This document shows positions 1 through 13,591 of a stretch of DNA of 64,000 nt, in pieces (position 1 is the first letter of the stretch; each line of letters opens with the position of its first letter). The DNA comes from Todiramphus chloris collaris (taxonomy: Eukaryota; Chordata; Aves; Coraciiformes; Alcedinidae): NCBI GenBank assembly GCA_025345505.1, contig JANVCC010000049.1, forward strand, positions 5,272,588 through 5,336,587, in the 5' to 3' direction. The notes under the pieces were generated by a model. That model had not been told where the DNA came from, did no database searches, and saw only the letters and a list, made by a program, of their open reading frames with translations. Position numbers and translations under genes: made by a program.

Positions 1-952
1 AGCCATCACAACACCTCAAAATCTTAGTCATCCAGAAGTGTTCCCTAAGAAACTCAGTTCTCAAGTCCTGGAAGAACAAAAGGGTTCATCATTTTTTGAA
101 GTACTAAACATCTTCAGACAACAGCTTTCTATGACCATAGAGACACAATATAAAAGGCAGAGATTTCATTCTGCAAGCAAAAAATTGTTTTTCATATCAT
201 GATTTTATTAAAGTCACCACTTGTAATTTGACCTCCCACCATCTTTGGACCTGGCTCAGTTCTTTGAATAAAGACTGAATGGATGGCACTCTGTATCTTT
301 CATAATGCAGTTATCATATTGAGTTTGTCACTGCAGATTCTGATACGGAATTCTTGCTATAATTTATGATAGCTAGCATATGTTTTTGCATGCTTATGAA
401 CTAATAAATCTGTTCCTTATTTTAAAAAATGTACATGCTGGTCTTTCATTAGAAGGGCTCCAAGTATGTGGATTTGTATCCAAACCGATCAAAGCTAATC
501 TATGACATGCATCAGGATTCTGGGGCTTCTAGCACACAATCTTGTGCCCAGACTACTGTCATAAAGCATGCACAATGACGTGGAACAGCATAAAAGCTAC
601 AGTAGCAGGTGGATGAGATTGGAGCATTACTCACAAACAGCAAAACTTATGAGTCAGCTCTGGTGAGCATCCTAAATGAGTGCTAGAAAAACCTTCTGTA
701 TGGCTTCTTCATGTACACTACACATCTTCGTACTACAAGAGAGTATTTTATGCCCATTTGAAATAATCTTAACATTCTGTACCTATAAATGCAAGAGACA
801 AATACTACAAATCACCAAATGAATACAAGGGATGAAGAAAAAGTTTAAATATATTCTCTTAAAGGATAACAAAAAAAATAAATTCAGCTATAACTAAATA
901 ATTGAAAAGGGTAAGGTCTCATTTCTGTAACTCAAACCAGGAAGAAGAATAA
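1..952. other. AT-rich non-coding sequence, nothing recognised
   Basis: Unique AT-rich sequence up to the first CR1 copy. I see no recognisable exon, RNA gene or interspersed repeat, and all reading frames are interrupted frequently. Only short A runs occur, such as the one at about 869-880. Confidence 0.6.
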
Positions 953-1241
953 GATGCATCTTAGGACTAGAGAGAATGGATTAAAACTAGAGATAGGTCG
1001 ATTCAGGTTAGACATTGGGAAGAATTTCTTCCCCATGAGGGTGGTGAGACACTGGAACAGGTTGCCCAGAGAGGTGGTGGAAGCTCCATCCTTAGTTTTT
1101 AACACCAGGCTGGATGGGCCTCTGAGCAACCTGACCTAGTGGGAGGTGTCCCTCCCCATGGCAGGGGGGTTGGAATGATTTTTAAGGTCCCTCCTAACTC
1201 TGACAATTCTATGAATCTAAATTTAAAATATTATTCTATGA
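953..1241 (+). mobile_element. CR1 LINE, 5'-truncated 3' end (sense strand)
   Basis: This is the 3' part of a CR1 (chicken repeat 1) non-LTR retrotransposon. Seen directly: the stretch around 1040-1075 (GTGGTGAGACACTGGAACAG, then GTTGCCCAGAGAG), a GGCTGGATGGGCCTCTGAG segment, a GTGTCCCTCCCCATGGCAGG segment, and the terminus near 1205-1218 (ATTCTATGAATCTA). A second ATTCTATGAT at 1232-1241 may be another degraded terminal repeat unit. CR1 copies characteristically end in such an 8-bp repeat rather than poly-A and are usually 5'-truncated. Only about 290 bp of an element of roughly 4.5 kb remains, so it cannot move by itself. The orientation is clear from the terminal repeat and the coding tail. 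Confidence 0.93.
954..1139 (+). pseudogene. Relic of CR1 ORF2 C-terminal tail
   Basis: The plus-strand frame, open for about 61 codons, corresponds to the extreme C-terminal tail of CR1 ORF2, the endonuclease/reverse-transcriptase polyprotein. Recognisable pieces are [31 protein letters not shown] and the closing RLDGPLSNL. The tail lies after the reverse-transcriptase domain, so no catalytic residues are present. The first methionine of the frame is incidental, because the element is truncated upstream. The frame is intact to its stop, which suggests a moderately young copy, but without a promoter, ORF1 or the catalytic part it is a fossil and not a gene. Three CR1 copies in the window share this kind of truncation. 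Confidence 0.85.
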
Positions 1242-3914
1242 TAGAGACACTTCAAAGAAGTGTCTGAAGTACAAACAGGGAAGTATTAATACCAGTGCAA
1301 AATGTAGTAGAATTGCAGTTCTCCACTAACAAAGGAGGCAGGAAAACAGAACCTGCTACATTAGTGAGGGTTAGAAGTTCACGGCTTGTTCATCCCAAAA
1401 AAATTAAGGCTTCAAAAAGACAGGGGTCCTACAAGTTCAGGAGAACCAGAGAAGTAAATGCCAGAAGAATTATGATGCCAGAAGAAGAGCGAGGAGATAT
1501 GAACCATCAACGAATAACTCTTCTAAGACATTAGAAGGTTCCTAAGCAGTAGGAGAAAGAGTTTTTCTGTAACTTAGTAATGGTTTATGCATTGATATTT
1601 ATTTTTTATAGTCTAGACCTTTCTAGTCAGTATGATCTTACATTAGGTTCCACTAAAATGAAAAAATTGGAGCAGTACTAAAAAATCTTGATGCCAGTAA
1701 TTTAACAAAACTGAAAATAGCCCCAAATGCTCTGCTCCTCACCAAGTTTGGAGCACATTTTAGAAGCCTAAAAAGAAACAAACCTCTTTATAAACACTGA
1801 ACAACACAGGCAATTGTTTTGATACGGATGTGATTTAACAGAAAATAAACCCCCAAAAAAACACAGCCAAATTCTTTAAACAAAGTTAACTACAGAAACA
1901 ATGCAAACTGAGAACAAAAACCTTCCCAAACACCTGAACACCTTAAAGAAACATAAGATTCAACATACTGCTGAAAACATGTAGCAATTGCTTTCACAGC
2001 AGGAATTCAATACAAATATAAATAGAATACTTCAACTCATTATATTCTCTTGATGGAATATTAATTCTTCTGGGACTTTTTATTGCTTCTTTTGAAAACA
2101 CTTGTTTTTTTCCTCTGGTCCAAATTGTGAATTGTAATTACTACAGACAGTATAAATTGGCATTGCAGTGGAGACTTAGTTGCACACCTTTCTGGCTATA
2201 TTTATAACCTACCACCACCTGTATATTTTGGATCTAATACAATGTATTTAGCATTACAGTGAGATTTTTTTTTTTTGGAGACTTCAATCACAAAGAAGAT
2301 TGCCTGTATTTCCTTTCCAGGCTCAGAATTCTTTACAGTAATTTGTGACAGTAGGATTAACCCATAGTATGTATTTTCTGAATTATCATAATTACCGGTG
2401 GTTTTCTGCTATCCCGAGAGCCCTTTTACCTCCTTCTTTATTACCTTTTGTAAACTAAAGATTGAACGGCCACACCTCAAGTCAAGTACTCTGTTATTGA
2501 ATTTGAATAACTAGTTCACATATTTTTAAGGAAGACTGAAGAACACAGAGAGCTGACTTGTAAACAACACCACAAAACTGAGAAGCTAAAAACAAAACCA
2601 TATTTAGTTTTTTAAGTAAAATACAGCTGAGACTGAAAAAGCAAGCTGCTCTCCAAGCAGTGGACTTCAACATATGAACATACACATTGTCATGCAAAGG
2701 TTCAAACTCAAGAGCTACAAAAAGACAATCATGCCAGAAGACAGTCAGTAGCTAGAAAAGAGGATCGAATGGAGAACCAAAGCACTTAAGACTTTCTTTT
2801 TTTTCCCCTCCTTCCAAACTTTATGAAATCATTCCATTCTAGCATTATAAAAACTCTGTTCATATGCCATCCTTTCACTGTAGGAGTCCGTTGTTTTTTT
2901 GTTGTTTTGGGTTTTTTTTTTTCTTTTTAATTACTAGGAAGCTGGAAAAGACTTGACTTCCCAAGAGAAAAGGGACTTGAAACTCAGCCAGCCATCTACA
3001 AGTGATCCTACAAAGACAGTACAAGCTACATTTCTATGCCATGATCAAAAGCCTAAAAGAAATTACTGGGATGTGCTGAATACAGAATTTCATATTTCCT
3101 CTTTTAGACACGGATATGAAATTCATAGATGCTCTATTTTGCCTCTGTAAAACCCTGGAAAAATCAATAAATTGCATAAATTCAAACTAACATGCTCATC
3201 TTTTTTATATTAATTTTTTTTTTTAGTTAATCTTTTTCATTACATTTACACAAGATATTTACTTTTACTTTTTTTTTTTTCCTTTACTTTGAAATATTTT
3301 CAGATTATACTCAGGATTTATTTATTTTCTATTACATAACTCTTCTTTGACTCTCCCTTAGCTCCTAACTTTACACAACTACCACTTATTCTTAAGTTTA
3401 GGGTTTTTGCTCACGCTTTCTGGAGTACTATTCTGCACTGTTGCCTTCAGCATGGTCTGGTTTTATTCTGGTTGAATTTATTAGGGAAGCTTTATAAACA
3501 ACTAAGTATAAGCACCTAAGAATACTGGATTTGAGAAAGAAATCTCAGCCTGACAAATTTAAAGAGGGATTTTCTCAAATCTTGAGCAGTTGGGTTTGGC
3601 CACACACAGCTGTACTAAGATGAAAGTCAGAGAAGCTAAAACAGAGGGAATGGTGACTGTCTGGTACCCGATACTCTATTTCTAGAACAATTTTGAGAAG
3701 TAAATAGTCACAATATTTGAAAAAAATACTGTTTCAAAGTAAAAATCCTCTTTTAAAAAAAAAATACTGTCCAGGTAAGACACTTAAAGAAACACAAATA
3801 CACGTTTTGTGGTGGTTTGTAAAGGGTAAAGTTTCTTTTACCAGTAAATACATTTGAGTAAACTGCACAGAATAAAAGTAGCTCATTGCCTCTAATTCCA
3901 ACAGCACTCAGGGA

Positions 3915-3966
3915 AGGGGGGAGAGAGAGAAGGGGGCGATTTCGTATTATTATTATTATTTATTTA
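3915..3966. repeat. Simple-sequence patch: (GA)n followed by (ATT)n
   Basis: A purine-rich run with GGGGGGAGAGAGAGAAGGGGG at about 3915-3935 is followed by a short ATT trinucleotide microsatellite (about five units at 3946-3960) grading into TATTTATA. Such patches are ordinary replication-slippage products. The purine strand bias is visible directly. Confidence 0.75.
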
Positions 3967-5112
3967 TACAGACTCTTTCCTGGAAACATTATTTGTTATA
4001 GTAGATCACCAAAAACGCTCTCATACAGGGACGTAGTTAACTCCTGCAGGTTTTGTTGTCTGTTTTGTGGGTTTAGGGGATAAAACTTGTTATTAGTAGT
4101 TCTAAAAAGAAAAATCTCTCCACTTCAAGAAAGAATAGTTGAGAAATCAGACAACAGATATTTCATCTTAGCTCACACATGCAAAGTTTTCTTTTCATCA
4201 TCTCTAGGATGTTTTGCAGCAAATTCACCAGTAACTCCCTGTACAATCTCTCAGTCTCTCACACTAAGCTGCCCCAATCTCCTGTTGCACAAACAGAACA
4301 GAAAACACTGCTGTGTTCAGCAGATTGTCTGTGTGCTTGAACGCTTCCTAAGGGATGTCTGTGTGTTTGGTATCTCCTCTCCTATAGGTTTTGTAAACAA
4401 ATGGAAAAACAATTCTTGGTCTCAAAGCAAGAGTTTGTATTGCCAAAAAAGTCTTTTACATTCAAAAAGAATATAAAATGCTGGATGAACTTCAAGTTTC
4501 AAAGAATTCAGCATGGATAAATTCCTTGGAGTTCAGAAACATACATTTTAGAGGAGTCATGGCACTGAACATGAAAAAAAAAGTGTTATGTATATTCAAA
4601 TACTGCATTGTCATATATAGATCTTTTTCTCACCTTTTCTTCTCTCATAAATTGCGTCCTTTCTGAAAAACCTTTTCAGCCTGCTTCATTTGATTGTTGA
4701 TGTGCCCTTTTTGTTCAACAGAGAGCTTTTTTTGTTGGCTTAGTTTTTGTTTGTTGCGGGGTTTTTTTGACAAACTTCCTTTGAAACAACGTGGATAATG
4801 CCATCATGCCAATCAGCCTAGTTATGTTTCATACAATACTGAAACTCTGGAAGAAAAAAAACCACCTGTTTGTGAAATACTTAATCTAGAAGACATGTCA
4901 CTAAGATGGTGCAGCACATTAAACTGTAACTCTGATAATGCTTTCTTAGAAATATGAGAGGTGTCAGCTAGCAAGGTGCAGTATCAGCAATAACTTGTTT
5001 TTATCCCTATTGAATAGAGAAATACTAAAAGGAAAAAAAAAAAAAACCCAAAAAGAAATAGCCTTGAAATTTCACAGATTTCTTATGCAAGATTCCTGGT
5101 GAGGAGTGTTTT

Positions 5113-5136
5113 GCTGGTACAGATGCTGGTACAGAT
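5113..5136. repeat. 12-bp tandem duplication
   Basis: The 12-mer GCTGGTACAGAT occurs twice in perfect tandem. Two exact copies indicate a recent small duplication by slippage. There is no associated gene. Confidence 0.8.
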
Positions 5137-8100
5137 GCCCTTTTTCATGATATTTAGCTAAATGAAAGATGAGATGTGGGTGGAAAAAACCCTCAAGAGT
5201 ACACTGATCATTTCATTATCATTTTATCTCAAATCTTCAGAAATGCCAGAAGGAAGTTAAATACATTAAATCCAGTTCAATTTTGTGATACCAATTGTAC
5301 AGCATGTAAAATCACAGGGGCTCCTCCCACATAGGTAGTTTACATTTTCCTTTTTGTTCTGTTAGCTATTTCTGAAGAATTGAAAACCAACTTGCTTGGA
5401 AAAAAAATAAAATTAAACTATCTGTGAGAGATATTTTTTTTCCATATTACAGAAGAAAATTCACAAAGCAAGTACAGATTAGCTAATAGAGATATATAGA
5501 TTAATTATTGCAATGACTACTACTTTTAAGACATATTTCATCGCCTGCTGTCTCAAAAAAATTAAAATATTATCAAATTTATCAAGATCTTGTCTCCAAA
5601 CCAATGGTTTTAGAAGCTTATGAGGTTGAGGATTATTTTTTGGTGTAGAATATATTAAATGAAGATTGCTTGTGTCATTGTAAATTGAAAGAGGAAACAG
5701 GAACAGAAAGGTATGTGTACCAGCAGAGTCTGATATAATACTCAGCCAAATGCAATGCACATCAGTCACACAAATAACTTTTTCAAGTTTTTCCACAAAT
5801 GTTAACCTTCCTCTATCTTCACTGTATTTTGAGGTTCTTGTTCCCTAGTACCTTGACATCTCACAGATTTGGTGCTGGTTATGTTTTATGGTTTTATTAA
5901 AGCTGTACTATTTAAAATACATCTGCATAGATAACTTATATAGGGACTCCTCACAAGTGAATGTATCAGTTAAAAACCCTAATTATTTTTAAAATGCTCT
6001 GTGCTTTTCTGTGCATTACATCAATTTATCCAAAGTTTATTATGCAATTACAAGTGGTTTCAGTTCTCAGAATTAAGTCTTAAATGAACAAGTTAGAAGC
6101 TGAAACATTATACTTTGAGCCAAAGCAATAACAGAAGTAGATGGCTTTGTTCCCTTAGCCTGTATTGTATCTTGATATCTGATTTTCTCATTTTCCTGTA
6201 CAGGCATTTCAAAGTGATCATCATCAACACTAACTTTCTGCCTGGGGTTTGATTTTCTTGTTAATAAAGTATAAACAGAGTAACTTCCATCCTGTTGAAA
6301 GTCATCTTTTCAGGCACTTTGCCTTACAGGTTTACTAACTTCATGCAAAAAAAAAATAACCTTTTTTTTGAGACAGACTATTCCAAACTATGCTTAGGTG
6401 GGCAAGAGCCATCTGTCTGGTCAACTGCTCCACTCTGACCTTTCTAAATGTTATATCATACGGGACCTGTAAAGTGTGTTACTTTTTAAGCATATGTTCA
6501 AGCCCACTCTTCTCAAGTAATATTCACTGAACAAACTACAGACTCCCCACTTAACAGAGACTGTGCAAGCTGCAATGCTTTTAATGCCAGCTGTGGGATG
6601 TTAGCAGTTGTGGGGCAAAGCATCTGGGAGTGTAGGGGAGAAGTGCAAACTAATTAATGCTTAGTGGTCAAGAGCTTTTAATGAGTTTCCATTCACAGTG
6701 CACTGAAATGTCAATGCTCCCCTGCTCTTGCACACAGTTTATTACAAGACCTTTTCAGTATCAAAAACTTTCTGAAATTCATCACTATATTCCTCACAGT
6801 TGCACCTTAACCACAGAATAATATATCAGGAAAACATATCACCCATGTTATTGGGACTTGTCTACATTCATCTCTAAAAGAAGAGTAACCTGTTTACACA
6901 TTAGTGTTATCCCAAAACATGGGGAAAAAACCCAAGAAAAGAACTCTGTTATTCCAAGTTGATATCATCTCCGTTTAACACATTCAATGTAGGTAATTGT
7001 CCAGTACATAATCTCGTATCTGTATTACTCCTATTACAGATAAAAGCCACGTACAAGAAGGGGTTCAGTGCAGAGTTCACTGAATAGCTCTGGTTTTAAT
7101 TTTGACCTATCTATAAAATGTGATAGCTAAGTGTTTACCACACCTATTATTTAACACATTTATAAAACACTTTGAGTATTGCAAATAAAATGCATAAAAT
7201 GAAATCTCTTTATTTTACAGTTATTGGACAAATTCTGAAACCTATTTTCCATTTTTAGGTGAGGGAAGCTTTTTAATTTATCTTTGACTTTCATTGAGGG
7301 AAAGCAACTAATGAAAAAAAAAATATTCTCCCAAGTGTGCTAACTGCAAATAGCTGTGGTTATGAAGCTTTCTGACGATTCTTGTGATATAAAGTACACA
7401 GAATCTATTGACACTCTTCAGACTTTTGGCAGCTATCAGCCTTTCCTGAGCTTGTGCACAACTGTAACAACTGTGTCTGAAGCAACAGTCCTCCTTAAAG
7501 TCAGATGGATGCCTGCCCAGGCTGCTCCCTCAGCTGATTCACTGGAAGAGAAAGCGGAGGAGGGAAAGTACATCTGTTTTATTCATAGAGGATGTAGCCC
7601 TAGCCCCAGATTTTATTCACATCTACCTATTACCTGTAAAGAGGCAAGGGAAAGCATGTTTGGTATTCCATGTTTTACCTAGTATGCAGTGGCAGAGGAT
7701 GTTGATAGCTCACGCATAAAGCCTTCTCTTGCAGCTGTGCTACACTGTGATCTGCAGCACATTTTGTTTGCTCTCAGACTGGCTCAAATTCCACCTTCAA
7801 CTCCTATGTTGCCTTCCACAATCTCTCTCGAGGCTCCTTAACAGCTCCTAGTATCAAAGGTACTGAGGAAAAAACCTTTTCACCTCAGAAACCAGCTGCT
7901 AATTCCTTCTCTTCCAACACTGCGTAGTTCTCTACACAGGAAACTAGGAAAGCAAAATTAATTCTACTTTAATAATTCTATAATAACAGCACATACATTG
8001 CCTACAATTCTAAGTCTGCCTGTATCTGGAGCTGCATAACTCTCCCATCAAGCACAGGGAAAATATCCAAGGAGAGCTATCTCTTAAGTGTGTTCTCAAG

Positions 8101-9224
8101 CCATCTGTGAACATTTTAAAGTACGTTCCAAAGCACGCAGGAGACTATGGCATCATTTGGAGTGTAAGCAAAATGCATGGCACATGGCTGGATCCAAATA
8201 AATGCCTTCTGTAGGGAGGTTAGTAGTAATCCCCACATTTCTGAGCATTATTTTATCTTTCCAGAGTTGTGGCTGGTGACTATCAGACTGCATAGCTTCA
8301 TGCTTAACAGATGATTATTTTGCTCCATTAATAGCCTCCTGTCGAAAGGCAAATCTTTCACAGGCTCTCTTAGAAGCAAAGCCAGCAGGGTCCAAGCTGA
8401 TGCTGAAGCTTTCCTCTTTCCGTCTTCCATGTACAGAAATAGTGCATTTGGAGTTAAAGAAAAAAACCCAAAGATACTATTGAACACACTCCTAAGACTA
8501 GAAACTTCTGTCTGAATGAATTGCTTTCTTTTAGAAACTATGCCAAATTGATTACTTTGAATAAAGGTTTATTTTAAAGGAGGTCCTGTTATGTTCATTG
8601 AGAGTAAACTCTTATGGTAACAGACTGTCTTCTGCAGTTAATTGCTGCTTGTCTCCTTGGATATCATCATTTGCATAATTGTGATTCTTTTCAATAAAAA
8701 GGGATTATATAATCTTGGAGAAGCAAACATCATAAAATTTAAATTTACATGAAATTAAAGGAATAAGTGTTCCATGGTAACAGTGCTATTAACTTCCACC
8801 AAAGAATAAAGTCTTTAATATTATTAAGTCAACATATTTATAGAAAATCACTTAGACTATGCTGCTTCTCAAATGTCATGCAAAATTAAAACATCAGACC
8901 ATACTTTGAAGAAACATTGCTGAAATAAATATTAATGCCAACTTTAAATGTCTGTAATAAGGACATAAGGTTCTCCTGAGGTCAGTTTCACATTTCTGAA
9001 TTGGAAAATCTGTACCCCGTGTAAGTGCAAAATAAGCAGTTGGACTGCAATTTTATAAATAAAAGTAGAATTCAAACTATACAGTATAGTAAATTTTCCA
9101 TGTCTTCTAGTAGACACATTTGTAGAACCCATGGTTGCACAGACAGATTGCAACAAGTTGCAGTGAGACTCTGAGGTTATAGCAGAGGTTTTCCTGCAAG
9201 GGTTACTGGACCATTTATCCCTTC

Positions 9225-9237
9225 TTTTTTTTTTTTT
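9225..9237. repeat. Poly-T tract (13 T)
   Basis: Uninterrupted run of T, directly before the candidate conserved block at about 9238-9420. No retroposed sequence is recognisable beside it, so it is probably a simple homopolymer and not a retroposon tail. Confidence 0.8.
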
Positions 9238-9420
9238 GCGTATGGATTAATTAATTGTATTTGTTCTTATTGCCACTAACATTTGAAATTGTCGACAGCC
9301 CGTGGCAGGCTAATCTAATTAAGAAAGTGCTTTGTAAGCCGATGAACAAATCTAAGTTAGTTCAAAGGTCTGACATCGAAGAGCTACCAACTTAAATTCT
9401 CCAACATTAAGTATCACTGA
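9238..9420. promoter_or_regulatory. Candidate conserved non-coding element (unverified)
   Basis: This block is free of simple repeats and has several homeodomain-type cores (ATTAATTAATTG at about 9247-9258, CTAATCTAATTAAG at about 9311-9324). It also contains unusual CpG-containing words (GTCGACAGCCCG, GCCGATGAAC, GACATCGAAG) that are rare in the AT-rich surroundings. Retained CpGs in otherwise AT-rich non-coding DNA are sometimes a sign of constraint. This is inference from composition only; no alignment was possible. Confidence 0.25.
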
Positions 9421-12400
9421 ATTCTTAAAGAACTATTTCACAATATATTGTGGAATATTTAGTACTCTACAAATTTAAATTAGGCCAAACTGGCTTAAAA
9501 ACATAAAACAACTACTCACACTGCCTTCCCACCTTGCTTTGCACCATCCAACATCCACGAAGCTTCTACTTTCTGTCAAGTCAGCTATGGTTTTGGTATC
9601 TTAACAGAATGTATTTATATAAAATCCTAATGATGACCTTGGTTGTCATTCATATATGCAACCTCCGAATGGAGAACATAACTATGGAATGTAACATGGT
9701 CCTCAATACGAGTTCTCATCTAGAAAGAGCATTCTCAAATGTTGAAGTAAGGTGATGAAGACACAATTTAAAGCAGAATGTAAAAAACCCCTATGAGAAT
9801 AAGCACCTTTAACTTCTTTGAAGGTCATAAAATTTGCTGCTCCAACCAGGTAACAAGTACTTTTCTCCTAACCTTTCTATAGTTAAACAGGCACGACAGA
9901 AAAATAAGCCAACTAACTAATCTAGATGTCATCATTATCTCATGATGAATGAATACAAGCCTGTTGCCTCAGCACACCAAGCAGCTCTTCAGCCCAGCAC
10001 AGTGAGTAACAAGAATTCTTCCTACAAAAAACTACTGACTGCATCTCAAGGAGTCTCAGCCTTCTGGAACATTGCTTAGTTAAAAAATGATCAGAAAGAC
10101 AGATAAAATCACATAGCCTATATTGTTTACCATAGTGCTCCAAAAAGAGCAACTGTATTTTACTTGTTTCCTCAAATGGCAAAAGCTTCTAACCCAGCAA
10201 ATCAGAATGTCCCTGCCTACCCTGCTCTGTTTTGTCTGCAGCTAGGATCTGGGAAACTATGAATTGATATTCACAGCAAAGTAAACATTTTTGTTACAAT
10301 TCAGTGTACGTATTGAAAAAATTATCCAATAAACAGTGAAAATAACTGTATTTACTTTAGACATGGATCCTGGCTAACGTAATTGGCTGGGACTATAGAC
10401 AACACAGAAAATCAGCCTGCATGTGCTTTGTATTTGCCTTTCTCATTGCAGCAAAGTAAGTTAAATGATTAAAAGTAAGTATCAAGGAAAAACTAAAGAC
10501 TGGGTGGGAAGATTCATTCATCATTCATTCAGGACAAAAAACCCCAACTTTTTACTTCTGTAACAGAAAAACATTGGAAGATATCCACATCCTGAAATGA
10601 GATATGAAAACATTTAGAAGCTTGGAAGAGTGACTTCAGATAACAGATAAATTTATGTTATTCATTACATCGTATTGGACCCCTAGATGCAAAGTAACCT
10701 GCATTTATGAAGCGATAATCTACATTGTATTGAAAGTGCTTGAGGAAAGTTACTGATCTGATTTCTTTTGTTATCAAGATATGATAATATATATATTCTG
10801 CAACTGTCCAAAAAGTCTTGCAAGTCTTTGTTCAGAAAAGTAGTAATATAGGAGGTTCTGTACAAACCTTACATGGTATAAAGTATACATATTATAGATC
10901 CTGTAGCTTAAAAAAAAGGGTGGGGGCAAAATTCTTATTTAATTTACTGATGTCACAATTATTCTACTAAATAGGAATTATTTAAAACTAAATTGCTTTC
11001 TTTTTAAAGCCTTGGGATGTTGTAAATGCATACTTCAGTAAAATACTTCTTTTTCTTTGTGACTAGAAAGAAAAAACAACTACCATCATTGGAAACGGAT
11101 GTTTTTCCTAACTCCACCTTTCATCAACTTTCCTAACTCTAGATCTGAGACAGGGAGTGATAGAGGGGGAACAAATAAACAAATAAAACTCCCAACCAGG
11201 CAACCAACACACCAATAAAAATGCACTCTCTGGTGAGGTATAGCTTCAGCTCTGTAGTAACCTGGTACAACCTGGGGCAGTGCTGGAAAAGACCCAAAAG
11301 ATGCAGGCTGGTCTGCACCTAGAAGGCAAAAGACCAATAACTGATGAATTTCTACTGCGAGCAGAAGGACCATGAGTACTGAAAGTTACACCTACACATA
11401 CAGCTGTGCACAGCACACTGAGCTCGACAGGAATGCCTGCAGTTTTCTCAAAGACATGACAGTGAAGTTCACGTCTTGGATGACTACCCAGGAAGTAGTA
11501 ATGGTGATAAAGCCACTGGCAGCCAGAACTCAAGGAGGACCCAGGTGTTGTAGTCTTATCTAGATTTTCTCCAACAGACAGAGCTCTTCTGGACAGACTC
11601 TCTTCCTTTTGAGTACAGATGGTTGAAATTAAAATAGCTATGACAGTTCATTAACACTCTGGGGACTGCTGCTTTCTGTCTGTCCTTTCTGTTTGGACTG
11701 ATTTTGTGCTTTGCCAAGTACAGATCTGTACCTCACATAACCTAACAGGCACACTCTGCAACTGGTTGCTGCTGGGAGTCATTGTTGTTCCAACGCATTG
11801 CTAAGTTATGCATCACTCTTTACACTGTCAGGCTCAGACAAGGAATTGCAGCACAGGAACAGTCACTAACAACAGGCACGCAACCATGTATCTTCAAAAG
11901 ATATGTATCAGAAGTACTTATGCAAAATAATTTAGGAAAGTGTTACTGTACTATATAATTACTACACTACAATATAATATAATATATAACATGATATATA
12001 CGTATGTAGTACAATACTGCACGTTTCTGATGCCTTCTTCAAATATTGTAATAAAATAATGGGGCAAGAAAACCCCTGTTTGCTTCGGTTGAGAAAAGAC
12101 AGTATTTTTTAAAGATAAGAGTTGCACAATCTGTAGAGAGAAGGAGCCTTCCATTTCCCTTCTCTCACAGGCTTTCTCTATGGTGAGAAATTCTAGTATG
12201 ACATCTGAAAACTGCCAGATCCACCATCCAAGAAAAACAGTCACAAAGGGCTGCCTTAGAAAGACAGGGAAGGGAAAACAAAGAGAGAGATCAGAACAGC
12301 TCCACATAAACAAATTATATTTAGTGATGCTTACTGTGAAAGTTGGCAGTTACGTTTCAGGTGATATAGCCCCCGGTGTTGACATAATGCCTGCTATCAG

Positions 12401-13591
12401 AGTATAATATATGAAAAAAAGTATTTTCATGTCATAAATGCCAAAAAAGCCATCTTGAATGGTAGAGTAAGTTTCTTTCCCATTTTCTCTTAGATGGAAA
12501 AAAAGAATTCAGTTTTTAGAAGCTCCTTCTAGGTATACCCATTTTTAAACATCCTCAGAATCAAAATGTCTGTTTGAGGAGCCAAAATTTCCCTTTTCAG
12601 TTCTTTTTGATTTTTCATTTAAATATTTTGTGGAGAGGTTCTGATTGTTTTATAAAAACATACAGCTTAATACGAAACCTGAAGTCTAAGAAAGTTTTAA
12701 CATTAAAAGAACCATCTTGTTTGAGCTTCAAATAATCGTTTAGTGCATATTGAGCCCAAACTACCCTCTGTGATCAATTACTGTTGGCAACCCAAAACAG
12801 AGTTAAAGTATGTGTCCCCATGTATTTCACTGTATCTTACTGAACAACATGCACCATTATGAACTATCCATCTTATAAAAGAAACTGTTTAAAGGAATCA
12901 TTCCAATAATTTTTCTCATGGAAGAACGGCTGTAAAATCAGTATCAAAAATGTGCTAACTATGAGCACAGAAGGTACAAAAGTTCTGTTCCTGCACGCTC
13001 AAGAACACACAAGCACTGGAGCATGTTTTGCCTTACAATAAAATAAAATACAAATGTTTAAGAAAAAAACAACCAAGCAAACACCCCCACTCCCCCAAAA
13101 CACCATAACCATTCTTCTGGAAATATAAACTTTCACAGAATGTCCCTACGCTTTAGTTCAGATTCACTAGCTTATACAAAATATTAGCTGTACATGACAT
13201 CCTATGTGTGATTTTAAGTCTGGATTATATAGCTATTAAAAGAGAAGAATCAATGTAGAGTGTTCAAATGCACAGCAAGCTCATTATTACACACAGTCAC
13301 TACAGACTGCATAGTAACCGTGTATCTTTGCAACTTCTAACAAGTTAAATATGAGTTATTGCTGCCACCAACAGGATGTTCCTTGGTATATTTTATCTTA
13401 ATAGTTCTCAAAATCTGCCTTTCCATACAAACACCTGTATGTTTGCATTCAGATATAAAGTTGCTACTGGCGTGATATGAAATGCACAGCCAACACTGAA
13501 AAAAACTATACAGAAAGTAATTCCATGTTCCCTAGTAAACCTGAGAAAGGCATTACTTGTCCACCTTTGAAAAATAACCTGCTTTCATAGG
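9421..13591. other. AT-rich non-coding stretch, no gene seen
   Basis: Unique sequence with no recognisable coding potential. Overlapping frames on the minus strand at 11086-11533 and 11951-12313 give hydrophobic, low-complexity translations without motifs. Small features are a TCATTCATCATTCATTC micro-repeat near 10513-10530 and an AT dinucleotide-like patch at 11967-12003. Confidence 0.6.
11967..12003. repeat. AT-rich microsatellite-like patch
   Basis: Imperfect repeats of ATATA/TAATA units (for example AATATAATATAATATATAA) are followed by GATATATACGTATG. Parts are self-complementary, as expected for AT-rich simple sequence. No function is implied. Confidence 0.7.

Larger units (their letters stand above)
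1242..9224. other. AT-rich non-coding stretch with short simple repeats
   Basis: No gene is supported here. Open frames reach about 129 codons (4087-4476) but have low-complexity or random-looking translations and no family motifs. Visible structure is limited to homopolymer T tracts (about 2266-2276 and 2911-2922), a GA/ATT simple-sequence patch at 3915-3966, a 12-bp direct duplication at 5113-5136, and an octamer-type ATTTGCAT at 8669-8676. The 7356-7682 segment is slightly richer in GC and holds a 108-codon open frame without recognisable domains. Confidence 0.6.
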